A stretch of DNA of 64,000 nucleotides from Toxotes chatareus (Eukaryota; Chordata; Actinopteri; Toxotidae). Below, piece after piece: positions 40,986-50,962 of the stretch (the stretch's first letter is position 1; each line of letters opens with the position of its first letter). The notes beneath the pieces were generated by a model. It was given only the letters and a program-made list of their open reading frames with translations, was not told the DNA's origin and made no database searches. Position numbers and translations under genes: made by a program. The DNA is taken from contig CM028892.1 of assembly GCA_016801885.1 (NCBI GenBank), forward strand, positions 7,882,114 through 7,946,113. The letters run 5' to 3'.

Positions 40986-41411
40986 ATGGAACCGCATAGC
41001 TCACAAAAATCGATAGGTCGTTCACTAAATGTCTTACCCTTTTATTGCGAGAGGGAAAAAAAAAAAGTTTGTGTTTTCATCATAAAAAAAGAGGCGTTTT
41101 GACATTTCCAACATACAGTGGACGGCAGCTCAGCAGGCTGTTTATGTTCATTGATTTTACAGTCATTGCAGCGATTCTTTGTTGATGTAACGAGGACGGA
41201 GCTACATTATCAATGATGTCAGTGCAGATGGAGGAGAGGAAAGCCACGACACCCGGTGTCCCCAGGTTTCCTCTGTAGGACCAAACGAGGCTGTCCAGGG
41301 CTACACGTTATCTCTGTTATTCACTTCCTCTTAAATGACAGCTCTGTTATTTGTTTGCCATCCCCCTTTGTCAACTGAAATGATTTGTCTGCTGACGCTC
41401 ACTCTCAGATA

Positions 41412-41417
41412 AATAAA
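41412..41417 (+). terminator. il1rapl1: Alternative poly(A) signal
   Basis: AATAAA within AGATAAATAAAATAG. A second possible end for il1rapl1; no transcript evidence is available. Confidence 0.3.
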
Positions 41418-42722
41418 ATAGGGCTTTCGCATCCCGGTTCTGAACGCCTTGGAGTCGGCTCTGGTTGCTCGGCACGGCTGTGGTGAAGGGACATAGGAAT
41501 ATAAAGAACAAAACAATGAAGATTTTCCTTCCAAAACAAGTCTGAAAACATCCTGAAATACCTGCTGGCAGCTGCTGACTTTATGATAAAGTTGTTAAAT
41601 GTTCTTAATGTTTAGTTATCAATATGAAAAGTAACCTTTTAGAGGATATAATCAATTATGTTTTTGACTTACTGACCAATAATCATCACGGGGTGGATTC
41701 TCTTCAAAAACCAATAGCCTTTTAGAATGAAACCCTTCCAAATAAGATGTAATTAATGCTTAAGAGTGACAAGAATGTATTTAAAAATGCAAATTAAACC
41801 CTGGAGTAAATGTAACTATACAATAGAAATGCTACTTAAAGCAAGTTAGACCAAAGCAAGCTACAGTGAACCATTCTCACTCACAGAACCTTTTCTTTTC
41901 TCTCCTCTCAGTGAAGCTTCCATGTGATTGGTACGATTTCATCATATCATACGAAACAAGAGCTATTCTCATAGATCCACTCAGACCTGTGAAGGCGGCC
42001 TGTGTACTTACTTCTCCTGCAGCTGTGCCATATCATTTGTTTTTCCAAAAACTAACCTCATACTAAAACACTTAACACATCTCATAACGTAGATGTTTCA
42101 TTCAGTGCCATAAAATATGCAAAGGGATGAACTTGTAAACAATAATGAGAATTTGTGTTTTTTTTCCCCCTTAGATTCTTTCAATCTCCACTTATTGCTT
42201 TTTGATTTGAATATTTCACAACAGGCCTGGGTTTTTTTAAATGTTTATTAAAGTTTCAAAAGTGTTTGCTGTAAGCTGGCAGTTCTCCTTACTCAAGATC
42301 TTTCCAATGACCCAATAGATTATAGCCAGGCCTGTTTCTATCCACCTCAATCAGACCTTTGCCCCCTATGAAAAATAAGATGTGGATTACGGTCAAGAGC
42401 ATCATTTCTGAACAGAGGAGTGTGTTGTGCTCTTTGATATGGCATTGTGTAAATATATTCAAGACAATAACGTGATTAAGATGAAGACAATCGAGCCATA
42501 TTCATAAAACCAGTGGTCTTTATTCACAAGGCCTCTCAGAGTGGAAACACTAACTCCTGAGCGGAGGCTAACAGGTAGAATCGATTAGATTTTGAGAGGA
42601 GTTTGGCTTCAGCGCTTCTGCTTTGGGAAGCTGTGTGAATACAAACGTTTGCGTTTTCTAAATGGGGCGATACACGTTTTAGTTTCATGATGAATTAAAC
42701 ATTTTGTGGCTTTGATGACAAA

Positions 42723-42762
42723 GATGATGATGGTGATGATGATGATGATGATGATGATGAAT
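42723..42762. repeat. GAT trinucleotide microsatellite
   Basis: About 12 GAT units with one GGT interruption near the start. Confidence 0.9.
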
Positions 42763-44204
42763 AACAATGACAATATATAGCACAGAATTATTCCAGGCAC
42801 TTTCACGACTCTTGAGACGACGTCTCTCCTGTTTCTGATTTATTTTCTATTATGTATCTGCAATGTTCATTAAAAGAGATACTGTTATTATTAATAAAAT
42901 CACATTTACGGTAATGTGATTTCTCAGTCTTGTGTATGTGTGTGCGTGTGTGTGTGTGTGTGTGTGAGAGAGTGAGCGTTGTATTTGTTTCCTGAAAACG
43001 CCACCTGGCTCATTTTGTTTACGGAGCAGGAGCATAGATTGCTGACGACCCCCGGGTGCCTTTTCCTGGCAGGGAGCCGACGCAGCCTCGACCACCATAA
43101 CTCTACGCTCTCCCGTAAAACCTTGAAACAACAATCAATACGTCTCCTTATTCCTCTCAGAGACTGAATCGGCCCGGCCTCATTTTAGAATAAGACTACA
43201 TCAGGGGAGTCAATGCATTGAGAAACACTTTAAAAACCTCCACGTCCCCATTGTTGTTTGACCTTAGTGCACCTTTGGCTGCAGTCACGCAAAGAGCTGG
43301 CACAGATCACAGGGAACGGATTTGTTGTTTCTCTTTTTTATGACAATGCAAATTTTAGTTTTGGGGTTGAACTTTAACTGTGGTTTTATACTGTGAACTG
43401 TGCTGAATACATGCAGCAGTGTGAACATTTTAAACTGTCAGGTTGTTTCTTGAACACAGTTGAAAATGCAGTGACTCAGCTGCATGTGTCTGCTTCATGT
43501 TTTTTCAGTGGGAATTAGTCCACTGAAAACTACAGGCAAGTTTGCTCAATTAAACTGTCACATTTAATGTCCCTGAGAAAACAAGACAAGATCTTTTAAT
43601 GAGCTTTTATTTGTTTTGAACTCTTTATTATGTGTTTAAAAGTCCAAATAAACTCTGTTGTGTTGCCTCTTTTGATATTTCTTTACTGGGAAGGCCACAG
43701 GTGACACACACCTTTGAAAGAAATTCACTGTGGCCCATTTGAAGCAGGGAACTTTTGGTAAACTTCATATTGTAACATGGTTATAATGACCATGTTGGAA
43801 GACAATTGACAGCAGATTCACTGGTTGACTTTCTTTGCTTTTGAACACACCTTATATGACATATATAGTTTGCATTATCCAGATTCAGACTGACCCATTG
43901 CACTGTTGGCATTTATGGAAAACAATAGTTGTTCTGTTGGTTGTGTTGTTGTTCTGTTGTGCCTGAGAGCAAAGGGAAACTGAAGTCAGATTCCTTGTGT
44001 GTCTGCATAAATCTGGTCAATAAAACTGATTCTGATAAAGACTCTTTAATGCATAAAACCATGGAGTCAGACTGAAAGTGAACCTCTGGCAATTTGTGAT
44101 CATTTCAAACACCTGTTCTCTGTTGGACCCGATTCAGACGTTACTGCTGCTGTATGAGGGCAGTCACCGCAGGTCCCTCCTACCATTTAACCCACTAGTC
44201 CCGT

Positions 44205-44350
44205 CCAATCAGAGTCCAGTTTGAACCGCGCCAAAAATCAGTCGCACCTGTTGCCCATGCGCTAATCAAACCCATGTGACCGGGGAGGAGAGGGCTCAGC
44301 CAATAGCAGGGCAGAATTTTTTGCAGGTGCGGGGAGACGCTGGCTATAAA
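44205..44350 (+). promoter_or_regulatory. Compact promoter: two CCAAT boxes, E2F-like site and TATA box
   Basis: CCAAT at 44205-44209 (in CCAATCAG) and again at 44300-44304. CCGCGCCAAAAA at 44226-44237 is the reverse complement of an E2F-type TTTTTGGCGCGG site. TATAAA at 44345-44350 lies in GGCTATAAACTA. A start site near 44,375 would be expected. The ATG exon of the left array lies about 230 nt downstream. CCAAT plus E2F plus TATA suggests cell-cycle or germline-linked expression (inference). The matching promoter of the right arm would lie just beyond the window. Confidence 0.55.
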
Positions 44351-44604
44351 CTACCGTGGAATAGAAGCTGCCTCTGTAACGCTGTGCTTTGTCCAAGCTC
44401 TTTTTCTGGTTAGTGGATCGAACTGAACTCGTTACCTGTGGACAGAGGAAGCCTGTGTGTTCATGTTTAACGGGTTATTTGTTATTGTACTTTCTGGTTT
44501 ACAGTGAGAGCTGTGGCTGAGAGCAGAGAGACGATTCAGGCCGAGTGGAGCTGGAACTTCGGCGTGAGGCCGAGACAGGTGTGTCCGGAGTAATCCAGAG
44601 GAAA

Positions 44605-44624
44605 ATGGCCGACGTGGAGGCCAG
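44605..44624 (+). CDS. Putative first coding exon of the left microexon array
   Basis: ATGGCCGACGTGGAGGCCAG directly before a strong GTAAGG donor, reading M-A-D-V-E-A plus two bases of Arg. The phase (two bases left over) is the one used by every alpha block downstream, and the sequence is an alpha-like end (compare ANVELR). The ATG is in good context (AAAATGG) and lies downstream of a TATA box. An acceptor-like TTTACAG near 44,504 might allow a short 5' UTR intron. I do not recognise the protein. Confidence 0.45.
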
Positions 44625-44715
44625 GTAAGGCCCACGCGGAACGTTTAAAATGCAGAGTTTGAGTTGATCTGTGACCACAGGCTAACATGTTTGATTATGT
44701 GTCGGGTTTCTGCAG

Positions 44716-44790
44716 GACGGACGAAGGATCCAGCGGAGCAGCCGAGACCATTTGGGAGAAAGCACCGCGCTTGGCTTCGCTCATCGGCTC
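44716..44790 (+). CDS. Putative second exon (beta-type, divergent)
   Basis: Begins after TTTCTGCAG with GACGGACGAAGGATCCAGCG. Continuing the Arg codon of the first exon it reads TDEGSSGAAETIWEKAP, then RLASLIGS. The right-arm copy (5' end at 63911, minus strand) lacks an insertion present here and reads TDEGIQRRPFGR, which aligns with the beta consensus MEELIQRTMRNK. So this is the first member of the beta series, altered by an insertion. Its donor is unclear: the frame runs into a GT repeat at 44791. End coordinate approximate. Confidence 0.35.
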
Positions 44791-45190
44791 TACGTGTGTG
44801 TGTGTGTGTGATCTGAGTGTTGGAGGTGCAGGCTTGTGTCTTTAGCTCGGTTGAGATGGACTTTGTAACCAGTGTAGCCGCTTTGGAGTTTGGGACTGGC
44901 CAAGTGTTGGCAAGGCTTAGTTGTGGATGGATTCAGTGAGTAGAAGGCACTCGGGCCTTCTTAGATTTGGAGCGCGCGTTTGCTATTGCTGGGCCGTTGC
45001 GTCGGTGTTGTCGGTCTGTGGAAGCATATATGCAGTTGTGATCCGGACACAGCTGTGCATGTATGTGGAAGCCTGTGGGCAGATGGTGTTGGCAGCATGG
45101 GTTGAGTTGCGTGTCGTGTTGTCAGGCTTGATTGTGGGTAGTTGTAGGTGTGGATGACCCCGGGGTCGGTTTAGGGTGTGTGTTCAGCAG

Positions 45191-45224
45191 TGTGGATGAG
45201 ACCATGTCCAGTGAGGGCCCTCAG
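45191..45224 (+). pseudogene. Relic alpha-type block with lost donor
   Basis: After GTTCAGCAG it reads TGTGGATGAGACCATGTCCA and ends CCCTCAG, matching the ends of alpha blocks (GTGGATGAGGCCATGGCCAG then GAGCTCAG), but the expected GTACGCC donor is replaced by CTGCACC. The right arm carries the same change, so it predates the inversion. Confidence 0.4.
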
Positions 45225-45277
45225 CTGCACCTTGAAGTGTTGCTGAATGTCTAAAATTCCAGGTTTAATATCCAAAG

Positions 45278-45280
<3 letters not shown>

Positions 45281-45308
<28 letters not shown>
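45281..45308. repeat. GT microsatellite
   Basis: A (GT)14 run lying about 10 nt upstream of the acceptor of the next exon-like block. The mirrored CA run is at 63343-63373. Confidence 0.9.
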
Positions 45309-45319
45309 CTTCTCTGCAG

Positions 45320-45352
45320 GAAGGATGAGCTGCTCCAGAGGATCGTCAGAGG
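45320..45352 (+). CDS. Beta-type microexon-like block (33 nt)
   Basis: TTCTCTGCAG acceptor and GG/GTAAGA donor. In the beta frame it reads K-D-E-L-L-Q-R-I-V-R. The identical-length counterpart is at 63297-63329 on the minus strand. Its 33-nt length, rather than 37, does not fit the phase of the alpha block that follows, so whether these two are joined is unclear. Confidence 0.35.
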
Positions 45353-45433
45353 GTAAGAGAAAGCATGTAAGTCAACATTGCTCAGTGTTTCTACATTTAA
45401 ACATGTGTTTGTCTGTGTGTGTTTAGCAGGTAG

Positions 45434-45492
45434 CTGCATCTGGCTGAGTGGGACTCCAGTTTGGATGAGGCCATGGCCAGTGTGGAGCTCAG
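45434..45492 (+). CDS. Alpha-type microexon-like block (59 nt)
   Basis: Taking the AG of GCAGGTAG as acceptor, it reads LHLAEWDSSLDEAMASVEL plus two bases of Arg, then GTACGCC as donor. Minus-strand counterparts of the same length are at 61736-61794 and 63157-63215. The amphipathic spacing of Leu and acidic residues would suit a short helix or coiled coil. Unknown family. Confidence 0.4.
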
Positions 45493-45602
45493 GTACGCCC
45501 CCTGCTGCATGTGGAAGTGTTGTAAGATGTTTTAACTTCCAGTGTTTGACTTGCCTAGCACCTATGGCTAATGTTGAGTGTGTTTCTTTGTGTGTTGTGC
45601 AG

Positions 45603-45837
45603 GATGGAGGAGCTGCTGATCCAGAGAACCATGAGGATGCATGTTGGCCAATACTGCTCAGTGTTTCTGCACTGAAGGATTCAGAGTGGAAGACCTGGGG
45701 AGAAGAACCTCGAGGACTCATCAATCACAGTGGTCACATGACTGTAGGCCTGCTGAAGCAGGGATGGAACCACTGTCTCAATGCTTTGGCTTCAAAAGAT
45801 GGATACTGCGTCCAGCATAACATCAGTAGCCGTGCAG
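45603..45837 (+). pseudogene. Beta block fused to a repeated ~52-codon open segment, copy 1
   Basis: Starts R-MEELLIQRTMR after TTGTGCAG, but the usual AAG/GTGAGAG donor has been lost by a change near ATGAGGATGC, and the frame closes soon after (…SVFLH stop). The segment 45681-45837 has its own open frame reading EWKTWGEEPRGLINHSG, then LLKQGWNHCLNALASKDGYC, which recurs six times in the window. It ends at GTGCAG, which is also the acceptor of the next beta block. Confidence 0.35.
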
Positions 45838-46223
45838 GATGGAGGAGCTGATCAAGAGGACCATGAGAAGATGCATCATAACCAATAATGCTCAATGTTT
45901 CTGCATTGAAGGACTCAGTTGAATCTTGCTGTTGTTTGCTGTTTTTGTTGTTTTATTGTTGTTTTTTTGTTTTTTTTGTTTTTTGTTTGTTTTGTTTTTT
46001 TGTGTTCCTTTGTGTTCAGCAGGTGCCTGCATCTGGCTGAGTGGGTCTCCAGGTTGGATGAGGCTGTGGCCAATGTGGAGCTCAGGTAGCCCTGTTGCAC
46101 AATCTTAAAAAAAACAAAAAGTTTTTTTTTTAAATAAATTGGTATCCAAAGTTGTTTTGTTTTTTTTCCCCTTTAATTCTCTGCAGGAGGATGGAGCTGA
46201 TCCAGAGGATCCTTTGAGACCAG
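45838..46223 (+). pseudogene. Beta, alpha and beta-prime blocks, first set
   Basis: Beta at 45838 (R-MEELIKRTMRRC, no donor, stop TGA about 27 codons on); alpha at 46023-46085 (63 nt, C-LHLAEWVSRLDEAVANVEL, donor weakened to GTAGCC); beta-prime at 46187-46223 (37 nt, R-RMELIQRIL then in-frame TGA). T-rich stretches separate them. The same three blocks recur at 46858/47008/47162 and 48097/48297/48466. Exon lengths are preserved even though stops are present. Confidence 0.35.
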
Positions 46224-46275
46224 GTGTGTGAATCCCACATTGTAGTCTTTCTACACTTATACATGAACTAATTTT

Positions 46276-46315
<40 letters not shown>

Positions 46316-48840
46316 TCAGTGTGTGTTTTAGGTGTATGTGGGGTGGAGCCAGTGAAGGTGCTGATGGTGAGGATAGAGCGCCATCCTGTGGGAGTGAGGG
46401 ACACACTGCAACTGTTGGTGTGTTGTCAGAGATCTTTGTGGTAAGTGGATTTCAAAAAAATATCAAGGGCTGTTTCAAAGGTGCTTTGTGTGTTGATGCT
46501 TCCTGTTTGTGTTTCTCTTGCAGGATGGCAGAGCTTATTTGGAGAGACCATGAGAGACCAGGTGAGACGTTGCCTGTTGGTTAACATTTAGTGTTTCTAC
46601 ACATATGCATGCATTCATTTGTGTGTGTGTGTGCGTGTGCGTGTGCTTTCTCTGCAGGAAGGATGAGCTGCTCCAGAGGATCATCAGTGTGTGTACTGCA
46701 TCAGAGTGGAAGACCTGGGGAGAAGAACCTCGAGGACTCATCAATCACAGTGGTTACGTGACTGTAGACCTGCTGAAGCAGGGATGGAACCACTGTCTCA
46801 ACGCTTCGGCTTCAAAAGATGGATACTGCGTCCAGCATAACATCAGTAGCCGTGCAGGATGGAGGAGCTGATCAAGAGGACCATGAGAAGATGCATCATA
46901 ACAAATAATGCTCAATGTTTCTGCTTTGAAGGACTCAGTTGAATCTTGTTGTTGTTTGCTGTTTGTTTTTTTTTTTTGTTTTTTTTGTGTTCCTTTGTGT
47001 TCAGCAGGTGCCTGCATCTGGCTGAGTGGGTCTCCAGCTTGGATGAGGCTGTGGCCAATGTGGAGCTCAGGTAGCCCTGTTGCACAATCTTAAAAAACAA
47101 AAAGTTTTTTCAACAGATTAGTATCCAAAGTTTTTTTTTTTTCCCCTTTAATTCACTGCAGGAGGATGGAGCTGATCCAGAGGATCCTTTGAGACCAGGT
47201 GTGTGAATACCACATTGTGCAGTGTTTCTACCCATAGGCATGCATCCATGTCTGAGTGTGAGAATGTGTCTATTAAAATCAGAAGACAGTGCCTGCTTCT
47301 GTCTTTAATACACTTTAGATGGGGCTTAGTTCAGTTCTGGGGGGGTTCAGGTTAGGCCCCTGCTGCAGCTGGAAGTGAAGCAAAATATTACAAGTTCCAG
47401 GACTGAATTGATTAGTATCCAAAATCAATGTGTTTGTTTTTCAGCAGGAGGGAGGAGCTGAGTGAGAGGACTGTTTGAGACCAGGTGAGCAAGAGCCACA
47501 TTGTAGTCTTTCTACACTTATACATGAACTAATTTTATACTGTGTGTGAGAGAGAGACAGACAGAGTGTGTTTTAGGTGTATGTGGGGTGGAGCCAGTGA
47601 AGGTGCTGATGGTGAGGATAGAGCACCATCCTGTGGGAATGAGGGACACACTGCAACTGTTGGTGTGTTGTCAGAGATCTTTGTGGTAAGTGGATTTCAA
47701 AAAAATATCAAGGGCTGTTTCAAAGGTGCTTTGTGTGTTGATGCTTCCTGTTTGTGTTTCTCTTGCAGGATGGCAGAGCTTATTTGGAGAGACCATGAGA
47801 GACCAGGTGAGACGTTGCCTGTTGGTTAACATTTAGTGTTTCTACACATATGCATGCATTCATTTGTGTGTGTGTGCGCGTGTGCTTTCTCTGCAGGAAG
47901 GATGAGCTGCTCCAGAGGATCATCAGTGTGTGTACTGCATCAGAGTGGAAGACCTGGGGAGAAGAACCTCGAGGACTCATCAATCACAGTGGTCACGTGA
48001 CTGTAGACCTGCTTAAGCAGGGATGGAACCACTGTCTCAACGCTTCGGCTTCAAAAGATGGATACTGCGTCCAGCATAACATCAGTGGCCGTGCAGGATG
48101 GAGGAGCTGATCAAGAGGACCATGAGAAGATGCATCATAACAAATAATGCTCAATGTTTCTGCTTTGAAGGACTCAGTTGTATCTTGCTGTTGTTTGCTG
48201 TGTTTGTTTTTTTTTGTTGTTGTTGGGTTTTTTGGGGGGTTTTCTTTTGTTTTTGTTTTTTTTTTGTTTTTTTTTGTGTTCCTTTGTGTTCAGCAGGTGC
48301 CTGCATCTGGCTGAGTGAGTCTCCAGGTTGGATGAGGCTGTGGCCAATGTGGAGCTCAGGTAGCCCTGTTGCACAATCTTAAAAAAACAAAGTTTGTTGT
48401 TTTTTTTAATAAATTGGTATCCAAAGTTGTTTGTTTTTTTTTTTTTTTCCTTTAATTCGCTGCAGGAGGGTGGAGCTGATCCAGAGGATCCTTTGAGACC
48501 AGGTGTGTGAATACCACATTGTGCAGTGTTTCTACCCATATGCATGCATCCATGTCTGAGTGTGAGAATGTGTCTATTAAAATCAGAAGACAGTGCCTGC
48601 TTCTGTCTTTAATACACTTTAGATGGGGCTTAGTTCAGTTCTGGGGGGGTTCAGGTTAGGCCCCTGCTGCAGCTGGAAGTGAAGCAAAATATTACAAGTT
48701 CAAGGACTGAATTGATTAGTATCCAAAACCAATGTGTTTGTTTTTCAGCAGGAGGGAGGAGCTGAGTGAGAGGACTGTTTGAGACCAGGTGAGCAAGAGC
48801 CACATTGTAGTCTTTCTACACTTATACATGCACTAATTTT

Positions 48841-48878
<38 letters not shown>

Positions 48879-49120
48879 AGAGTGTTGTAGGTATATGTGA
48901 GGTGGAGCCAGTGAAGGTGCTGCTGGTGAGGATAGAGCGCCATCCTGTGGGAGTGAGGGACACACTGCAAATGTTGGTGTGTTGTCAGAGATCTTTGTGG
49001 TAAGTGGATTTAAAAAAAATATCAAGGGCTGTTTCAAAGGTGTTTTGTGTGTTGATGCTTCCTGTTTGTGTTTCTCTTGCAGGATGGCAGAGCTTATTTG
49101 GAGAGACCATGAGAGACCAG
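46187..49120 (+). repeat. Tandem duplication of a ~1.24-1.3 kb multi-block unit
   Basis: Blocks repeat in the same order: GATGGCAGAGCTTATTTGG blocks of 38 nt at 46524, 47769 and 49083; K-D-E-L-L-Q-R-I blocks at 46658 and 47897; beta at 46858 and 48097; alpha of 63 nt at 47008-47070 and 48297-48359; beta-prime of 37 nt at 47162-47198 and 48466-48502; and a further 37-nt block at 47448-47484 and 48752-48788. The last has stops in all three frames, so it cannot be an internal coding exon. All blocks keep an AG before and GT after. Period 1,239-1,314 nt. Confidence 0.8.
46658..46857 (+). CDS. K-D-E-L-L-Q-R-I block in frame with the ~52-codon segment, copy 2
   Basis: After CTCTGCAG, one frame runs KDELLQRIISVCTASEWKTW, then the repeated segment (GEEPRGLINHSGYVTVDLL, KQGWNHCLNASASKDGYC, VQHNISSRAG). 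The same join occurs at 47897-48096. The frame would close at TGA about four codons beyond 46857 if not spliced. Coding use is plausible but unproven; nothing in it is recognised. Confidence 0.3.
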
Positions 49121-49187
49121 GTGACCAGGTTGCCTGTTGGTTAACATTAGTTAGTGTTTCTACACATATGCATGCATTAATTTCTTT

Positions 49188-49218
<31 letters not shown>

Positions 49219-49228
<10 letters not shown>

Positions 49229-49570
49229 GTTGGTACTGCAGGCTCATCTTCAGCTCAGTTTAGATGGGCTTTGTTCTGTATCCAGGTGCATTGGAGTTTG
49301 GGTCTGGCTGAGTATTGTCAGGGTTTAGTTGTGGATGGATTCAGTGTGTGTGAAAAGCATTGAGGTCGGTGTAGGTTTACAGTGTTTGTGCTTGTGTCAG
49401 TGTCGTCTGTAGGTGGAAGCATATATGCAGTTGTGATCCGGACACAACTGTGTATATGTGGAAGCCTATGGGCAGATAGTGTTGGAAGTGTAGCTGAGTG
49501 TTGTCAGGCTTAGTTGTGGTTATTTGTCAGTGTAGGTTTAGTGTGTGTGTTAGATGTAGTTGGCTCTTGA
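49219..49570 (+). other. Array intron sequence homologous to 44,830-45,180 and 51,060-51,400
   Basis: Shared landmarks include TTGGAGTTTGGGTCTGGCTG, TTAGTTGTGGATGGATTCAG, GTGGAAGCATATATGCAGTT and GTGATCCGGACACAACTGTG. Reverse complements lie at 59,930-60,270 and 63,480-63,800. No exon seen; it is spacer carried along with each duplication. Confidence 0.7.
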
Positions 49571-49679
49571 TGTAGAGGCTGTCAGTAGTTGTGTATTGTT
49601 GATGGAGCTGTGTGGCTCGGTGGTTAGGTGCTGTACTTGGGCCTGTAGGTGTGAGTCTGTGTGTGGCTGTGTTTAACAG

Positions 49680-49736
49680 GTTGATGAAGATTGGCATGAA
49701 GGTCGTGGAGGAGGTCACAGTCAAAGTGGAGCTCAG
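49680..49736 (+). CDS. Alpha-type exon of the terminal run (57 nt)
   Basis: Acceptor TTTAACAG, donor CTCAG/GTACGCC. The frame shared with the next two exons reads LMKIGMKVVEEVTVKVEL plus two bases of Arg. The right-arm counterpart (59793-59837) is 45 nt, an in-frame loss of 12 nt, and a second plus-strand copy is at 51518-51574. Its entry phase (one base before the first full codon) does not match the preceding 38-nt block at 49083, so the upstream partner is unknown. Confidence 0.45.
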
Positions 49737-49826
49737 GTACGCCCCCTGCTGTATGTGTTTAAAAATGCAAGGTTAGACTTTCTTTCTTCCTGTGGCTCAT
49801 GTTTAGTTTCTTTGTGCATTGTGCAG

Positions 49827-49863
49827 GATGGAGCAGCTGATCCAGAGGACTGTGAGAGACAAG
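49827..49863 (+). CDS. Beta-type exon of the terminal run (37 nt)
   Basis: TTGTGCAG acceptor and GACAAG/GTGAGAG donor, both strong. Completes the Arg codon and reads MEQLIQRTVRDK, ending in phase 0. Copies of identical length are at 50926-50962, 52152-52188, 58533-58569 (minus) and 59650-59686 (minus). Conserved splice sites and length across five copies are the best evidence that these are real exons. Confidence 0.5.
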
Positions 49864-49908
49864 GTGAGAGCAAACATGTTGGTCAACATCGCTCAGTCTT
49901 GTGGGGTT

Positions 49909-49940
<32 letters not shown>

Positions 49941-49992
49941 CATTTCAGGGTTCGTTTGTGTCTCACTGTCTCCATTTCTGTGTTCAATTCAG

Positions 49993-50052
49993 GAAGTGTT
50001 GGATCAGAGGCAGTTGGTGTGTGTCCTGGGCCATGAAGAGGAAGAATTGTAA
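49993..50052 (+). CDS. Terminal exon with stop codon
   Basis: After TTCAATTCAG, in frame with the beta exon above, it reads EVLDQRQLVCVLGHEEEEL and TAA (50050-50052). AATAAA follows at 50095. The acidic C-terminus and Leu/Val-rich lead have no family I recognise. A second copy at 52293 has lost the TAA, and the two minus-strand copies differ again. Confidence 0.5.
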   Translation, partial: EVLDQRQLVCVLGHEEEEL

Positions 50053-50780
50053 AGAGCTCTGTCTCCTGTTGGGCTTGTGGAGGGTGTGTTTGCAAATAAA
50101 TGCTTGATTTGTACCCAGTGGCAGTTGTCTGTTCTCTGTGCTTATTTTGTGATGTACAAACTAATTTCAAGGCTGCATGGAGTTTGGAGAATGTTCCATG
50201 TTTAAACTTAGTGACTGGCTCCACACTTTAACATTTCAACCTTAGGTTTAGGACTTTTAGTTAATTCTTTAAGTGGCTAGAGTCATCTGAGGACTGTCAG
50301 GTTGAAAATGTTTAGACAACTAGTTAATATGCAGGCTGTGCTGTGTGGATGACAGAGTCTTAGGATTTAAACTGGGAGGTGTTAGATGCACCACTTAGAC
50401 TTGGTAGAGTTTTAAAAACACTGTTCTTTTTCTATTGGTTTAAACAGACCAAACCTATGTTAGAGAGCTGAATGCTTTGGCTGTTGACCTGTGGTGTCTG
50501 GGTGCCATAGTGTAAGAGTTTAAACTGTGAGCTGTTGGATGCAATAGTAAGATTTCTGGGTAACTGTTCGGCTGTACCTCTCTGACTTTAGACATGAATA
50601 AGTAGATGTGTGTGTAATAGTTGGCTTTATATGTCAGACTTGTTTGGTATGACCACATGTATGATAGTTTGGCACTGTGACTTTTAGACTGTGGTGTGTG
50701 GACGCCAGGCTGAGTTTAAACCCAGATGTGACAAATGTTCAGTGTTTTTACACGTGTCCATTAATGTCTCCCTCTTTCCA
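50053..50780 (+). other. Spacer between the first terminal exon and the second set of blocks
   Basis: Beyond the poly(A) signal there is AT-balanced sequence mirrored at about 58,740-59,460 on the right arm (for example TTAGACTGTGGTGTGTGGAC and ACCAAACCTATGTTAGAGAG). No exon or RNA gene recognised. Confidence 0.6.
50095..50100 (+). terminator. Poly(A) signal of the left array
   Basis: AATAAA 43 nt after the stop, followed by GCTTGATTTGTACCC and a GTTGTCTGTTCTCTGTG stretch suitable as a downstream element. Confidence 0.5.
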
Positions 50781-50781
50781 G

Positions 50782-50962
50782 CTGCATGTGGATGAGTGGA
50801 TGAGGCCATATCCAGGGTGGAGCTCAGGTACGCCCCCTGCTGTATGTGGAAGTGTAGCAGAATGTTTAAAATAGGTCGGACTGTTTGTACCTGTATCTGA
50901 TGTAGAGTGTGTTTGTCCTGTGCAGGATGGAGGAGCTGATCCAGAGGACCACAAGAAATAAG
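50782..50962 (+). pseudogene. Alpha/beta pair with a frameshift in alpha
   Basis: Alpha at 50782-50827 follows TTTCCAG and starts CTGCATGTGGATGAG, but carries a 4-nt insertion (TGGA) relative to the intact right-arm copy at 58664-58701, breaking the frame (46 versus 38 nt + 4 further). The donor GTACGCC is retained. Beta at 50926-50962 (37 nt) reads R-MEELIQRTTRNK with a good GTGAGAG donor. Confidence 0.45.

Larger units (their letters stand above)
40986..44190. other. Intergenic stretch between il1rapl1 and the inverted-repeat locus
   Basis: No coding exon recognised. It holds a GAT microsatellite (42723-42762), a GT run (about 42937-42968) and, at 43,990-44,040, a TTCCTTGTGTGTCTGCATAA stretch followed by AATAAAACTGATTCTGATAA. 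That resembles the 3' tail of fish LINE or SINE copies, or could be a distal poly(A) site of il1rapl1. Confidence 0.5.

Noticed and set aside
46187..49120. snoRNA host gene (short poorly coding exons, conserved introns)
   Set aside because: I could not find paired C (TGATGA) and D (CTGA) boxes or an H/ACA fold in consistent intron positions.
48822..49247. 141-codon minus-strand frame with Thr-His runs
   Set aside because: Made by two CA/GT microsatellites; it crosses array introns on the wrong strand.
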